DNA of 64,000 nt, taken from positions 30,147 to 94,146 of the forward strand of contig NW_026570472.1 in NCBI RefSeq assembly GCF_019649055.1, written 5' to 3'. Made by a program: the position numbers and the translations under genes. Every line of letters begins with the position of its first letter. The first letter of the stretch is position 1. The DNA comes from Paramacrobiotus metropolitanus. Lineage: Eukaryota; Tardigrada; Eutardigrada; Parachela; Macrobiotidae. The notes below the pieces were generated by a model, which saw only the letters and a program-made list of their open reading frames with translations, had not been told where the DNA came from and made no database searches. Positions 45,001-55,224 of the stretch are shown in pieces.

Positions 45001-45464
45001 ACCACGTGATAGTCCCCGTCGTCTCCCGACAGCAGTGGCGGTTTGTTTTACACTGGGGCGAATGGCCGCTGGATTTAGATTTACATGTTTGGGGTCCGAT
45101 AGAAGGCAACCGCAATCAGATGCACGTGTACTGGTACTCCAAGCTCAGCCCGGGCAATCACACGGACCTGGATGTGGACGTCACCAAGAGCTACGGACCG
45201 GAGACCGTGACCGTGCGAAAACAGCTTCAGGGAGTGTATACGGTTAAGGTGCACGATTACACCAACCGGGAGGCGATGAATTCCCCGGCACTGGGTGTGT
45301 CGGGAGCGGAGCTGGTGTACCGAGGCAGTATGCAACTAGGCCACTATTATGTGCCGCGAGGCCACGGAACAACGTGGAGTGTGCTGCAGCTCAACGGGAC
45401 GCAGATCCAGGTCATTAACCGTATGAGTCATAACGGGTTGACAAAAAACGTTGACAGCAGTTGA
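42023..45464 (+). CDS. Two consecutive MACPF domains with CNA_B-like and DUF2135-like tail
   Basis: The supported exons are 42023-42425, 42662-43139 and 43884-45464. Phases agree at each junction (2, then 0). The first exon carries the second half of a MACPF domain (EYVAFLKRFGTHM). The next carries the start of another (VLGHGYDLLRADPL), and the last carries its GTH motif (EYISFLKHFGTHII). Then follow a Thr-rich linker (about 44380-44455) and two beta-sandwich domains of carboxypeptidase-regulatory/CNA_B type (GTIQGVVRDADSL..LPGVSV; GTASGNVTNAV). A C-terminal domain resembles DUF2135 (LHWGEWPLDLDLHVWGP, DLDVDVTKSYGPETVTV). It ends at TGA 45462-45464. MACPF proteins insert in membranes in immunity and development; the exact role here is unknown. 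The N-terminal half of the first domain and the signal peptide were not found. A TTAA-type MITE sits in the second intron. The alternative is two adjacent genes. Confidence 0.7.
43413..43839. mobile_element. TTAA-flanked MITE (family P), complete copy, in MACPF intron
   Basis: TTAA lies at both ends. The terminal inverted repeats are GGGAAGTGG(c/g)CCGGTACATG, continuing GTACCAAATTCGTGTACATG. The interior has an AT-rich palindrome (about 43490-43530) and conserved blocks such as ACGATC.TCAT and AACTCCCGAACCGGATGTTG. A TTAA target duplication suggests a piggyBac-mobilised non-autonomous family. Partial copies lie at 45660-45835, 46565-47112, 53380-53585, 56036-56300 and 60126-60498. Confidence 0.85.
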
Positions 45465-45659
45465 TCCTGGCGGAAGCGTTTAGCGCCGATTAGCGGAAAC
45501 TACTACTGAATTTTCAACTGTTTAGCAGCAACACTGGACTATGACTATGTGCTCTGGCGTTTTCTATTTCGAACGTACAAAAGTGAAGAATTTCCAGAGA
45601 TTTCTTAGACAAACGCGAACAATCAAACCAGATTGTTTTTTATTTGCCACTTCAACCAA

Positions 45660-45835
45660 ACCTGGTTTCTTGATCGCGTAGATGTAAATTTCAAATTTTA
45701 AAATAATTTATGAAAATGTCAAAATTCATTTTAAAATTCGGAAAACATTGTGCAAATGTGGGTTGGTATAAAAACAACCATCATATTTATGGAAATTTGT
45801 GGGCAAAATTTGTAGAAGATAGGTTCGGACCACCG
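45660..45835. repeat. Family P MITE, internal fragment
   Basis: The fragment shows the AT-rich palindrome (TTTCAAATTTTAAAATAATT...) and the following GGTATAAAAACAACCATCAT and GCAAAATTTG blocks of the complete copy, without terminal repeats. Confidence 0.6.
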
Positions 45836-45927
45836 TTCGGCTCATCCTGATCCAGTGATTAGTACTCGCACAGCAGCATACGACAGTGTGTTCGTACGAA
45901 AAGAGTTTATTATATATACAGTGTGGG

Positions 45928-46085
45928 GAGAGAAGCGGCTCATATACAGCGACAAAGTCTTCCAAGGATTTTCAACACTTTGCGCTGTGGTGCTGCCTAC
46001 GCGGATCTAACGACATAGCCCATTCGATTCCCCCAACGGTGAATTTTTCGGCCGTTTCTCGGTCTCCAGTGGATGGCGCCCTGCT
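45928..46085 (+). repeat. tRNA-derived SINE-like repeat, copy 2
   Basis: It is colinear with the minus-strand copy at 4903-5076: GAGAAGCGGCTCA, TACAGCGACAAAGTC, the tRNA-like core with CTACGCGGATCTAACGAC and ATTCGATTCCCCC, then GCCGTTTCTCGGT and GCGCCCTGCTTAG. About eight bases of the A-box/D-loop region are deleted and the B-box start is damaged, so this copy is inactive. Confidence 0.6.
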
Positions 46086-46564
46086 TAGTACACTATAAAA
46101 GAAGATGTGTACTGTAACAGTGAAACCTTAGCATAGCATTGCATTCAACAGCAGCCTCTCCAGTTACTCGTACATCTCCATTTTACGACCAATGAAACGG
46201 GTAAAACAATTCATGTAAAGCCGAGCCAGAAACTCTCAACATTCAATCACTTCTGGATAAAAATCCCCGTTCTCGGCAAAAAAGACTGGTAGCGTTTGAA
46301 CTTTGGCAGGCTGAGTCAGTCTTCCGGTGACATGAAAGTCTGCGAACGTATACCAACTTGTTGTAAGAGTTGTATCACAGACTACTGACTGGCATTGGCA
46401 AAACGACCCGCCAGCTGCAAATAGGTAAGGCTAGGCAATTAGCAATTTTCTATATCATGTTTCTAAGGGTTTTACCAGTTTTTGTGCGTATCTGCTTGTT
46501 ATGTCAGGTGTTTTGATATTGCGCCGGCACATTCGCAAAAACATAACTGCCAGAGTTTTTCTTG

Positions 46565-47112
46565 GAATTTAAGAGAAGTGACCGGCTACATGGCACCAAA
46601 TTCGCGTACATGCACGAAAACTTTCACTATCTTGCGGTCCCAAACACATTTTTATTTGGTTCCTGTCATTCTAATGGCAGATGATTTGTATTCATTGGCG
46701 TGGAAACCGTTTGTGCGCGCAACATCCGGTTCGGAGTTAGGGCTGTGAGAAAATTCCAAAAAGTTTAAATGCATTCAGATGTTCCAAAAGTCTCAGTTAC
46801 GGACCGATCACCTTCCAATTTCGCACTTAAATACAGTACACTAAGCATAAAAATCGTTTTTACAACAAACCAGAGTTCCGTCGTTTTGTTCAAAATTTAA
46901 AATGAGTTTCAAAAATTTTATAATTCATTTTAAAATGTTAAAAAAATGCCAGAACAGTAGTCCCGTGTAAAAAAACGATCTGTATGCTTATGTGCGTTTC
47001 AGATGCAAAATTTGAAGAAGATCGGTTCATAATAAAACTTTTGGTAAACCTGAATGCATTGAAAACTTTTTGGAATTTCGAAGAGTCAGAGCTCCCCAAC
47101 CGGATATTGCCT
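46565..47112. repeat. Family P MITE, inverted double copy
   Basis: From 46565 (TTAAGAGAAGTGACCGGCTACATGG) the sequence runs through family P in reverse order to the AT-rich palindrome at about 46880-46945. It then runs forward again (ACGATCTGTATGC...GCAAAATTTG...CCAACCGGATATTG) to about 47112. It is a head-to-head inverted composite and abuts the GPCR relic. Confidence 0.65.
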
Positions 47113-47700
47113 GCAGCGAATACCTACAGCGTGGGCACGATGGTAAAGATGATGCTGGGCAATCCGATGTGGAGTAACAACCCCATGAAGAAGAACGTCT
47201 GTATCGGCGCCCAGCAGACCACCACACTGATCGTCGTCAGCGTTAATCCGACGAGCGGTTTCACGGTTTTCTTTGGCGGCGATGGCTGTGCAGCGGTGGG
47301 TTGTGAATTCTGCTTGGAACTTTTTTTCTTGGCTGGAAACTTCCTTAGACTAATCGCAACGCTGCGGCGACGTGAATTTCTCTTCAGCCACAGTTTAACA
47401 ATAATGAACACATAGGCGACCATGACAATCAGCATCGGGAGGAGGCGATTGATAATGTCATCGGCTTTATTAAAATCCAGGAAGTCGGGCGAATAATGCC
47501 CGCAGTCCTGGTACTTAGCGTATACGGCCGGATAATGCAGCAGTTGATCGACTAAAATGGCGGCAAAATCAACAGATGGACGTAGATAACGACGCCCAGG
47601 CAGATGAACACGGCCAAGCGTTTGGTGTGGCGCCTGCGGTAGGAGATGGGAAAGGTCACGGCCAAAACGGGAAACGGTGGGTAAAATACTGCCGAATATT
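47113..47700 (-). pseudogene. Rhodopsin-type (class A) GPCR fragment
   Basis: Minus-strand translation contains part of intracellular loop 2 and TM4 (ISYRRRHTKRLAVFICLGVV), an extracellular loop with a lone Cys (YQDCGHYSPDF), TM5 (PMLIVMVAYVFIIVKLW), a basic loop (KKKSSKQNSQ) and TM6 with the class A CWAP motif (VVVCWAPIQTFFF). A one-base shift between TM4 and the loop, at about 47545-47590, breaks the frame. TM1-3 and the NPxxY helix are missing, and the 3' end is cut by a MITE. It resembles orphan or peptide receptors, but no ligand class can be named. Confidence 0.65.
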
Positions 47701-48239
47701 TATATGATCATCGAAGGGTTTAGATTAGAGTAACTAAGTAATGAAGACAGCGCTTTCAATGTTACCATCAAACAACAACGCTTTGAGCGTTTCGTCAATG
47801 TACGCTTTATTTTCGTTTGACACACTCCATTGCTTAATAACTTTCTTATTTCTCAGAACTAGATCATTCGATTAAACAAAAAAGACATCCTGGGGATGAG
47901 AATAGCACAGTGTACAGTATTGTACCTGCAACAAGAATTCCGCGGAAGTGCATGCAAGGTTTTTTGAAAATTCACGAAAAATACTAGCAGAATAGAAATG
48001 CGATATACATGAAATTCAGGCGAAGAAGGTGGGAAACTGATTCAATATTTCTACGGCAGAGACTTCAACAAGGATCCAGCGTCTTTTTATTGTGTGGTGC
48101 AGTATACTCTAGCACACTGATTTAACAGTACACACGACAAATTGAAATTTATAATTTTGTAAGTTTTAATTATCACACAATTACAGTCATGTTAACAAGG
48201 ACATACCTAAGTAACCTAACTACAAATATTCGATTAACG
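47701..48239. other. Unassigned spacer
   Basis: No gene or element end was seen between the GPCR fragment and the retrotransposon relic. Confidence 0.3.
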
Positions 48240-50545
48240 ATATTTTTCATCGCGCCGTCGGGGCAGGTAAGCCTGACTGCGGCATAAGCACTGTCGCCGT
48301 GCGTCGCGGGGATATACGGGCATCGCGGACACCTCAGCGTCACGATCGTGTCCGCGACTGTCGCGCGATAAAAGTTGGGCACCGATTGAGCCAGTTCTAT
48401 CATCCACCTTTTTCAAAGGGGTCGATCTTGACAGAACGCGGTAGAGGTGCACTTATGGCACAAATGGATGTCTGAAAGCCGCATTCCGATTGATCCCTGT
48501 GTGCCCACTGGAATGGAACCTGCTAGGTTACCAGCGGAACGGTTAGTTTTTTTGGCGTAATGCTACCTTTCAAGTGCAGAGCATCGCCGTGCGTGTTTGA
48601 GCAGTTTGCCAGCCCAGTTCACTGGATCGTGTCCAATGTTGCCGGCCTGGACAGCATGCTCAGTATGTCGATGACTACCTTTTTCTGGGCAGACACGGAA
48701 GCAAAGAGTGGAGTACTTAATGGTCACCATGATTCATACGTGCGGTGAGCTCAGGGTCCCCTTGGCGCACGACAAGACTGAGGGGCCTGCGACTCAGCTG
48801 ACGTTTCTGGGCATACACCTGGACTCAATTCGTCAAACCCTCAGTTTACCAGGCGACAAGCGACGAAGCATTGAGGAAGCACGCTATGACTGGAGCAACC
48901 GTGACCTGTGCACGAAACAACCGCTTCAATGCCTAATCGGAATTCTTGTCTTCGCTTCCAAGTGTACCTCAGCAAGCCGGCTGTTTACGCGGCGGAAGAT
49001 TGCTCCCTAGCCGACAACCGCCGCCGAAGACCTATTGTAATTACCGCTGAAACGAAAAAGATCTCGACGGGTGGAGAGTTCCTCCCAGCCAGGAACGGCA
49101 CAACTATTTTTATCCGCCCGGGTGGACCTGAGCTGACGTACTAAGCACTTAACCTGTATACAGACGCGTCTGGAACTCACGGACTCGGGAATTTTATCAA
49201 GGGTCATGGTTCCATCTGCGCTGGCCACAGTGGATCCTCCAGCGAAAGCCGTGCATCGAGTATTTGGAACTGATTCCCACAGTTCTTAGCCTATTTGTAT
49301 GTGGCTCGAGTCTGCGCGGAAACGAGTCATCTTTCACTGTGAAAACGAAGGGGCCACGCTTGCCTTGAAACCTGCGAACGACCAACGCCAGCGTGTTGGA
49401 CCTTATGCGCAGCATACTAACGGTGGCCGCCTCCGCTAACATGACCTTTACGCTCAAGTATATACGCGCCGTTAACAGCGAGATTGCTGATTCTCTGTCT
49501 CGTTTTCATGGTCACAGATGCTCGCAGCCTCGCACCAACAGCGCTGGAACATCCGGATCCATGCCCAGAGATTTTCCCGCAACTGCTCCAAACATACAGC
49601 TGACAGCCAGCCTTGACCGGCTCCTAAGCGCTCACATCGCCAACTCCACGAGAAAGACGCACGACGCGCCGAATTCAACCAGTTCGCAGCGTCCTGCAAG
49701 TCCAGATTGCCAACTTCCTTGCCGGCATCGCCGGATACCGTCACCGAATACGTCGCTCGGTTATTCTCCACCAAGAAATCGTTCCGCACTGTCGCTGTCT
49801 ACCTCGCCGGCATACACAAGCGCCACCGCGAAGCGGACCTAAAATCACCCACAGATCACGACCTTGTGGTGCGGGCACAGCAGGGCTACCGACGCCTTGC
49901 TGCCCCGCGCCCGTACACAAGCCAACCTGTGACCCTGCAGATACTGCGGTGCCTGGAACGCAGCCTTCGCCATATTGGAATATCTTCTTACGAACTGGCG
50001 ATGCAGTGGGCAGTCTTTACCATGCTCAGGCATGCTGTATTTTGGTTTTCAACGTACTGGCGAAGTGCCCAGCCCACGAAATGACCGATGCGATGCTCAG
50101 CACACCCTGATTGCGGCAACCAAGTTATCGTGCGCCTTAAGGTCACCAAAACCGACCGAACCGGGCTAGGCTGCTCCGTAGCGCTGGCGGCCACCTGCCG
50201 CTCGATCTGTCCCGTGCAGGCGTACCGGCAGCACCTTGCCCAGTCGCAGATCATCAAACCGCCTTAAAAGCCCTTTCTTTGTTCACCAAGACGGCCGATT
50301 CCTTATCCGCACACATCCGCACACAAGACCCTGTAGCTGTCAACCACAACCACGGTGGATAGTCGGTATTGTTTGGGGCAGTCGGGCAAAGAAGGAATGT
50401 CGGAAACTCATGGTCGAGGTCCGCTTGCCCAGACCTCGATTTTGCACATGCCCCGATGCGCCAACCTTTTCGCTCTCAGATACATGGCGTCCGTTTTCGC
50501 ATTACCAACAAAGATGTAGTGTCAGCGGCGTACCGAATTTAACTT
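48240..50545 (+). mobile_element. Decayed DIRS-like tyrosine-recombinase retrotransposon
   Basis: Interrupted frames in order show reverse transcriptase pieces (GALMAQMDV, WNLLGYQRNG, LPFKCRASPCVFEQFASPVHW, then PLAHDKTEGPATQLTFLGI), a ribonuclease-H-like end (NSEIADSLSRFHGH) and a tyrosine-recombinase-like region (STRKTH, TVTEYVARLF, TVAVYLAGIHKRH, ELAMQWAVFTMLRH, KVTKTDRTGLG, CPVQAYRQHL). The order RT-RNaseH-tyrosine recombinase is that of DIRS elements. Several stops and frameshifts, and loss of the catalytic YxDD, make it inactive. Terminal repeats were not recognised. Confidence 0.75.
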
Positions 50546-50816
50546 AGTAATTCATCCTTGTATGATACTATTATTAATATATATAATATTATTATTATTA
50601 TTAACATAAAATACGTAAAATAAATGATACTTGTACAGAGAGTATGCTCGCATGGCTGCTTAGCAACGTCTACCCAAATTTCCCGTTCACCTACATATCC
50701 GTCCTGACCGGGGGCTTTCCCCGTAACATTATTGTCATCGTTTCCGACGTGTCGTTTCTCCTGCCGCGACATTATTTTCTCTAACCATGCCATGTTCGAT
50801 TTCTTCTCACGTCTAT

Positions 50817-50824
50817 TATAAAAG
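50817..50824 (+). promoter_or_regulatory. TATA box of the small secreted-protein gene
   Basis: TATAAAAG lies 80 bases upstream of the ATG at 50905, followed by GCGCGC. The expected start of transcription is at about 50845-50850. Confidence 0.6.
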
Positions 50825-50904
50825 CGCGCACACGATTTTCATAAGAATTCCCCAAGTGAAGTTATTATTTTCATAGCGTCCTTTAAGCAGTCTCTAACCG
50901 AACC

Positions 50905-52247
50905 ATGCTCGCGGTGCCAGTTACCGTGTTGCTGATCATCGTTGCTGGTCTGGTTAACAGTACGTACGTATCACAGTTCTTTCGCTTGATTGTATTAATT
51001 ATGGTTGTTTGTATGTCTTGAATTCTCTTCGATAAGGGCGCTGACTAGTTACCCATGCCGTTGTTGTGGTGTTGAAAGCCGTTTGACTTCGATTTTTGCG
51101 TGTGTGTGTGTGTTTTTTAAAAAGGGTCAAGTTGTCAGTGAATTTTTTGCTGACCACTGTTTCTATAGTCTATGACTCAAAGCTATCTTATATTTATATT
51201 TAAGCTATCTTATATCTTATATAGCTATCTTATATTTTTTTTTATATATATAGCTATCTTATATTTTTTATTTTTATATTATTTTGTATCGGAAATTGTA
51301 CCATTCTTTATTATTAAATATTTTGGCAATATAAAAAAATATTAAACCAATTTCTTAACAAAATTACAAAACGCAGATAAATTCTTGTGGTAAATATTGT
51401 AATTATACTGTTGTGTTAGGCATTTATTACCGTGCTTTTTCAGCCTTTCATTGAAACACTGTCAACATCACTTGAAACTCGGTACTGCATAAGTAATGGG
51501 TTGCATTTGTCAATAAATACAACGCCATAAAAATTTGGTAACTCTGTTTTGTTATATGTACCGTAAATACCGTAAATTCCGAGTTAAACGCCCTGGCTTT
51601 TTTTTCGAGAGCTTTGGGAGGGGGACATCGTAATTTTGAAGAGGACATCGAAAACCTTTACATAGATGTTAATTTGTCGTCAATTTGTCCCTATTGCCCA
51701 TGTTTGGTACTCGGCACGTGTTAAGTGATGCCGCTGTTGTTTTGAAGGAGATGGTTAGAAATTCGTATTAGAAGCGAAAGCCATGCCAATAATCAAAGAT
51801 TCTTGTAAAATATCTGCAGGCAATTAGAAATTCGCGTATAGTATAAACATGGAAAATGAATTTTGTCCAACAGGTCAGGACGGCACCAGTCCGACCTCGG
51901 CTAATCATAACCCGACAACGAGCGGTCTAGGCGGTGACGCCAGCGACAGCCCCATCTCCGACAGCTCCCACTACCCGGATGTTGCCGATAACGCTACCGG
52001 CCAGCCGAATTTCGCCCAGCCAGATAAGAACCTTGTTTCAATGGGCGCTGACGTCTTCCTACCAGCCCGAAACAAGTTTCCGCCCGACAATACACCTCAA
52101 GGCCAAGGGAACGGTTCGTTCAGTGCAGAGGGAGGCCAGTCGAACTACACCCGCGTGCCGCTGTATCAGGCCCAGATCCCAGCGTCAGTCCCGCTGAAAC
52201 AATCCCGCCTCACCTACCGGCAGCAGTGGCAGGCCGGTCGCGGGTAA
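50905..52247 (+). CDS. Small secreted, probably disordered protein
   Basis: There are two exons, 50905-50959 and 51874-52247. The junction (AACA|GTACGT ... CCAACAG|GTCAGG) is phase 1 and gives 142 residues. Residues 1-19 form a strong signal peptide (LAVPVTVLLIIVAGLVNS) with likely cleavage before QDG. The mature part is rich in Ser, Pro, Asn, Gln, Asp and Gly, has no Cys, and looks disordered. Its C-terminal portion is more basic (RLTYRQQWQAGRG). I recognise no family. The TATA box and clean structure support a real gene. Secreted, hydrophilic, low-complexity proteins occur in many animal cuticles and in stress-related tardigrade families, but similarity to these cannot be claimed. Confidence 0.65.
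51170..51285. repeat. AGCTATCTTATAT tandem repeat
   Basis: Four imperfect units of (A)GCTATCTTATAT(T) with T-rich spacers lie inside the intron of the small secreted-protein gene. It is simple-sequence expansion. Confidence 0.7.
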
Positions 52248-53379
52248 CCACACCCTAATGGAAAGATACCAATTCCGTTACAAAAAGATAAAGGTCACAC
52301 ATGCCGCTGGCGATGCAGCCTTGTGACATCATGGGACCGCTCCGACGGCGTTGTAGTATAATATGGCAGTAAAGAAAAACCCTGCAAAGTGGCGCCGAGA
52401 GTCACTTACTCGGGTGAATTCCATTTTATAATTGTTGGTGATGCTTCATATTACGCAGAAATAACAGCTGTAAAAAAAGCCAACAGTTCTGGAAATACCT
52501 TTGATGTGAAAACTTTAAAAAAAAGAAAGATAGTGCTGAACGGTAGTGTACGGAGTCAAAGGCAGTGCCCAAAAAGATAGTGACCGAATGAAAGGTAGTG
52601 CAGAAAGTAGCGTGCGGAGTGGTCACCTTTCCCAAAACCCCACGCAGTTTATAGGTTTGTCATAAAAACTGATATGTTGCTTAGTAAGAATATAAAATTT
52701 TTCGAATTTTTTTCTACAGCTATATCAGATGGGAAGTTTCGAAAAAGGTGCTAAATGCGAGTGTTTGGTTTGAATTGCGAAACGCAGCTGCTAACTGAAA
52801 TGTTCACGCGCTGATGCTTATGCGGACTGCCGTTGCTGGGTGGTTAGCTGTGTTGCACACACATAAACAGTGTGATCGGTTTGTGGTGCGTAGTTATTTA
52901 GCTATGCGCTCGGAAATTCGTTCGCAAAATTGTGCTTTTTTAAACTACAGAATAATCGCTTTTCGCTTGCGTCAGTTCAAAAATCTTATTGACGAAGGTC
53001 TGCGGAACAAAACGAAGTTCCCTCCTGCCATATTTATTGCTAAAGTTCACAAGTAGGACTGTACCACTAAATACGAGTAGTTGTACATTCTTAGCATTAC
53101 GTTAACACTTTTCAAATTTTCATTACAGTTGGCTCCGAATTGAGTTGAACACACTTTACAGCAATGAATAGGATATTCCATTTGCCGTACTGTATCGAAA
53201 GTCGAAACCTGTAGTTCCTTTGCGTATGTGGCAGACTACCTCGTACTCTGTAGCATTAAGCACTATGACGTGATATTGTTCATCCGTTTGAAGATTCATG
53301 GAGGAGAAATCTCGTTTCTGTCCACTCACAAATACGAGTACCTTTTTGTATTCTTATTTGACATACTGTAGCGGTAGTC
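52248..53379. other. Intergenic, no supported gene
   Basis: A short imperfect repeat of (A)GGTAGTG/AAGATAGTG phrases lies at about 52525-52615. Frames at 52389-52580 and 52814-53056 match nothing known. Confidence 0.35.
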
Positions 53380-53585
53380 TGACGTGACCCAAAAGTCTCA
53401 TTATAGTCACTGTTTTACTTTAAATTTTGCACGTAAATGAATGCGCATTAATATAAACACTGGTTTTACACCAAATCGAAATTCCCCCATTTTTTCAAAT
53501 TTTGACATGAAATTTAAAATTTTTGAAATTCATTTTAAAATTTGAAAAAAAGGTTTCTGGTTCGGTTTAAAAATAATCTTCATAC
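53380..53585. repeat. Family P MITE, fragment
   Basis: In reverse order relative to the complete copy it shows AAAGTCTCATTATAG, AAATTTTGCACGTAAATG, the AT-rich palindrome (AAATTTTGACATGAAATTTAA and so on) and a TTCGGTTTAAAAATAATCTTCATA block. No terminal repeats remain. Confidence 0.6.
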
Positions 53586-53834
53586 TTCAGTAATCTGTTG
53601 CATTAGCTCTTGTATAACAGCGAAACTTTACAGTTACGACGAGTTTCCGGGCGCATAGCGAAATAACTACACGCCCGAAAATTTTCCGGGCGCGCAGCAC
53701 TTTCATTTCTTTAATTCATTATTTCTTCATCCGACTGCCTGAGAGGATGGATGCCCATAGGATGCCCCCCATATTTTGTGCCGCGAGATCACGGCCTGAC
53801 GTGGAGCGTGCCGCGACAAACAATATATACATAT

Positions 53835-53917
<83 letters not shown>

Positions 53918-55224
53918 TTTGTGAAATATACTGACGAGGTGGTGCTGCTTGTAAGAAGTATATAAAGTCAATTAATTACCACTGCTCACAGTGACGGTGC
54001 GCTTAAAATTAATAATATTAAAATTAATAATACATATTAATTAAAACTGCAGTGTAGATTGTACACGCCACTGCAGAGAGTGCCGCTGTAGCATTATTTT
54101 GTTTCATACATCCACGGCGACTCAAATAAAATATTTTTAGTAAGCTGTTCCGGTCGGTACCTTTGAAAAAGTTTTAGAAGTATAAGAAACATTGATAGGT
54201 AAAACGCTAGAATTTAGCCCGACTCAACTTAGAAATATATTGATTCCACATGAGAAACACTCTGAAACGGTAAGAACGTACAGCGTGTATCACTTGACCG
54301 TTGCTGTAGCCTTTTTACCATAATTATGTAGCCGTTCGCATCATGTTTTAATAATAATTATATAATTCTAACTTTCAGCAATGATAAAGGAGGACGATCT
54401 AACAGGCAACTGGCGAAGAACGATCAACTGATTTTTTGCATTAACGGTATGCATCGAAATCCAGCGAGCACATGCGGCTTTTGTAATGGGAACAGCACGT
54501 CCGGCGGCGAATTAAGACGAAAGTTTTTCTGTTTTTCGACCGCCTTTGTTTGTAGATACCGCTGTACAACTCGCTGTCTTTCCTCTTCCGGATGTTTCAG
54601 AAACTTCGTAAAATTTGTTATCGGAATTTAGATGATAATTCAAACTGACGGCAACTTCAGGTAATGATCCTGATCGCAAAACCATGCATAATGGTTTTCG
54701 AAATAATTCACTGTTTAAGGCACGTATTGCCATCCTCTTGTTGGCGTTGTAATAACTAACAATAATAGTGGTATCACGTCTATCGGCTTCCGCTCGTTTT
54801 GAAATGTGTATTTGGGTATCATCAGCCAGGTAAGTCGTAAGTCTGAGATCTGTCAGTGCTTTATTTACACGGTCTATTAAGTTTTAAGGCAGAGGTTAAT
54901 ACGTAGTTACCGGAAAGCGCTTTTGAACTACAGTGGTCATATCGCTAACAAGCAATCTGTTGCAAAAGTGCGATTACGATGAAGCATATCTAAGAGCTAC
55001 TTTATTCTGTCACTGTTATCCCCGTGGCTGACTTTGTGGTTGTCAGATAAGCATTGACTGCTTCAATCGGGTCAATAAAAGCACAAAACTAACAGAATCT
55101 GAAACGCGTTTCAGGCCGCCACTGGCTTAGTCTCCTGCAATACTGTCAGACCGAAAGGTAAGCTACGTTGCCAGAGCTCACTAAAATTTCCTTAGAGGTG
55201 AAAAGCTTACGCTGGTCTTCAAAC
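53586..55224. other. Intergenic with microsatellite, upstream of the GTPase gene
   Basis: Apart from the TA tract at 53825-53915, nothing is recognised. A TATA-like AATAAAAG lies at about 55074, 150 bases upstream of the GTPase start codon. Confidence 0.35.
53825..53915. repeat. (TA)n microsatellite
   Basis: About 40 TA units lie here, with a few interruptions near the left end. Confidence 0.95.

Noticed and set aside
49472-50257. Minus-strand frames over the retrotransposon relic
   Set aside because: They are shadows. Plus-strand fragments match ribonuclease H and tyrosine recombinase in the right order.
54449-54733. Short frames on both strands before the GTPase gene
   Set aside because: They are mutually overlapping, without homology or signals.
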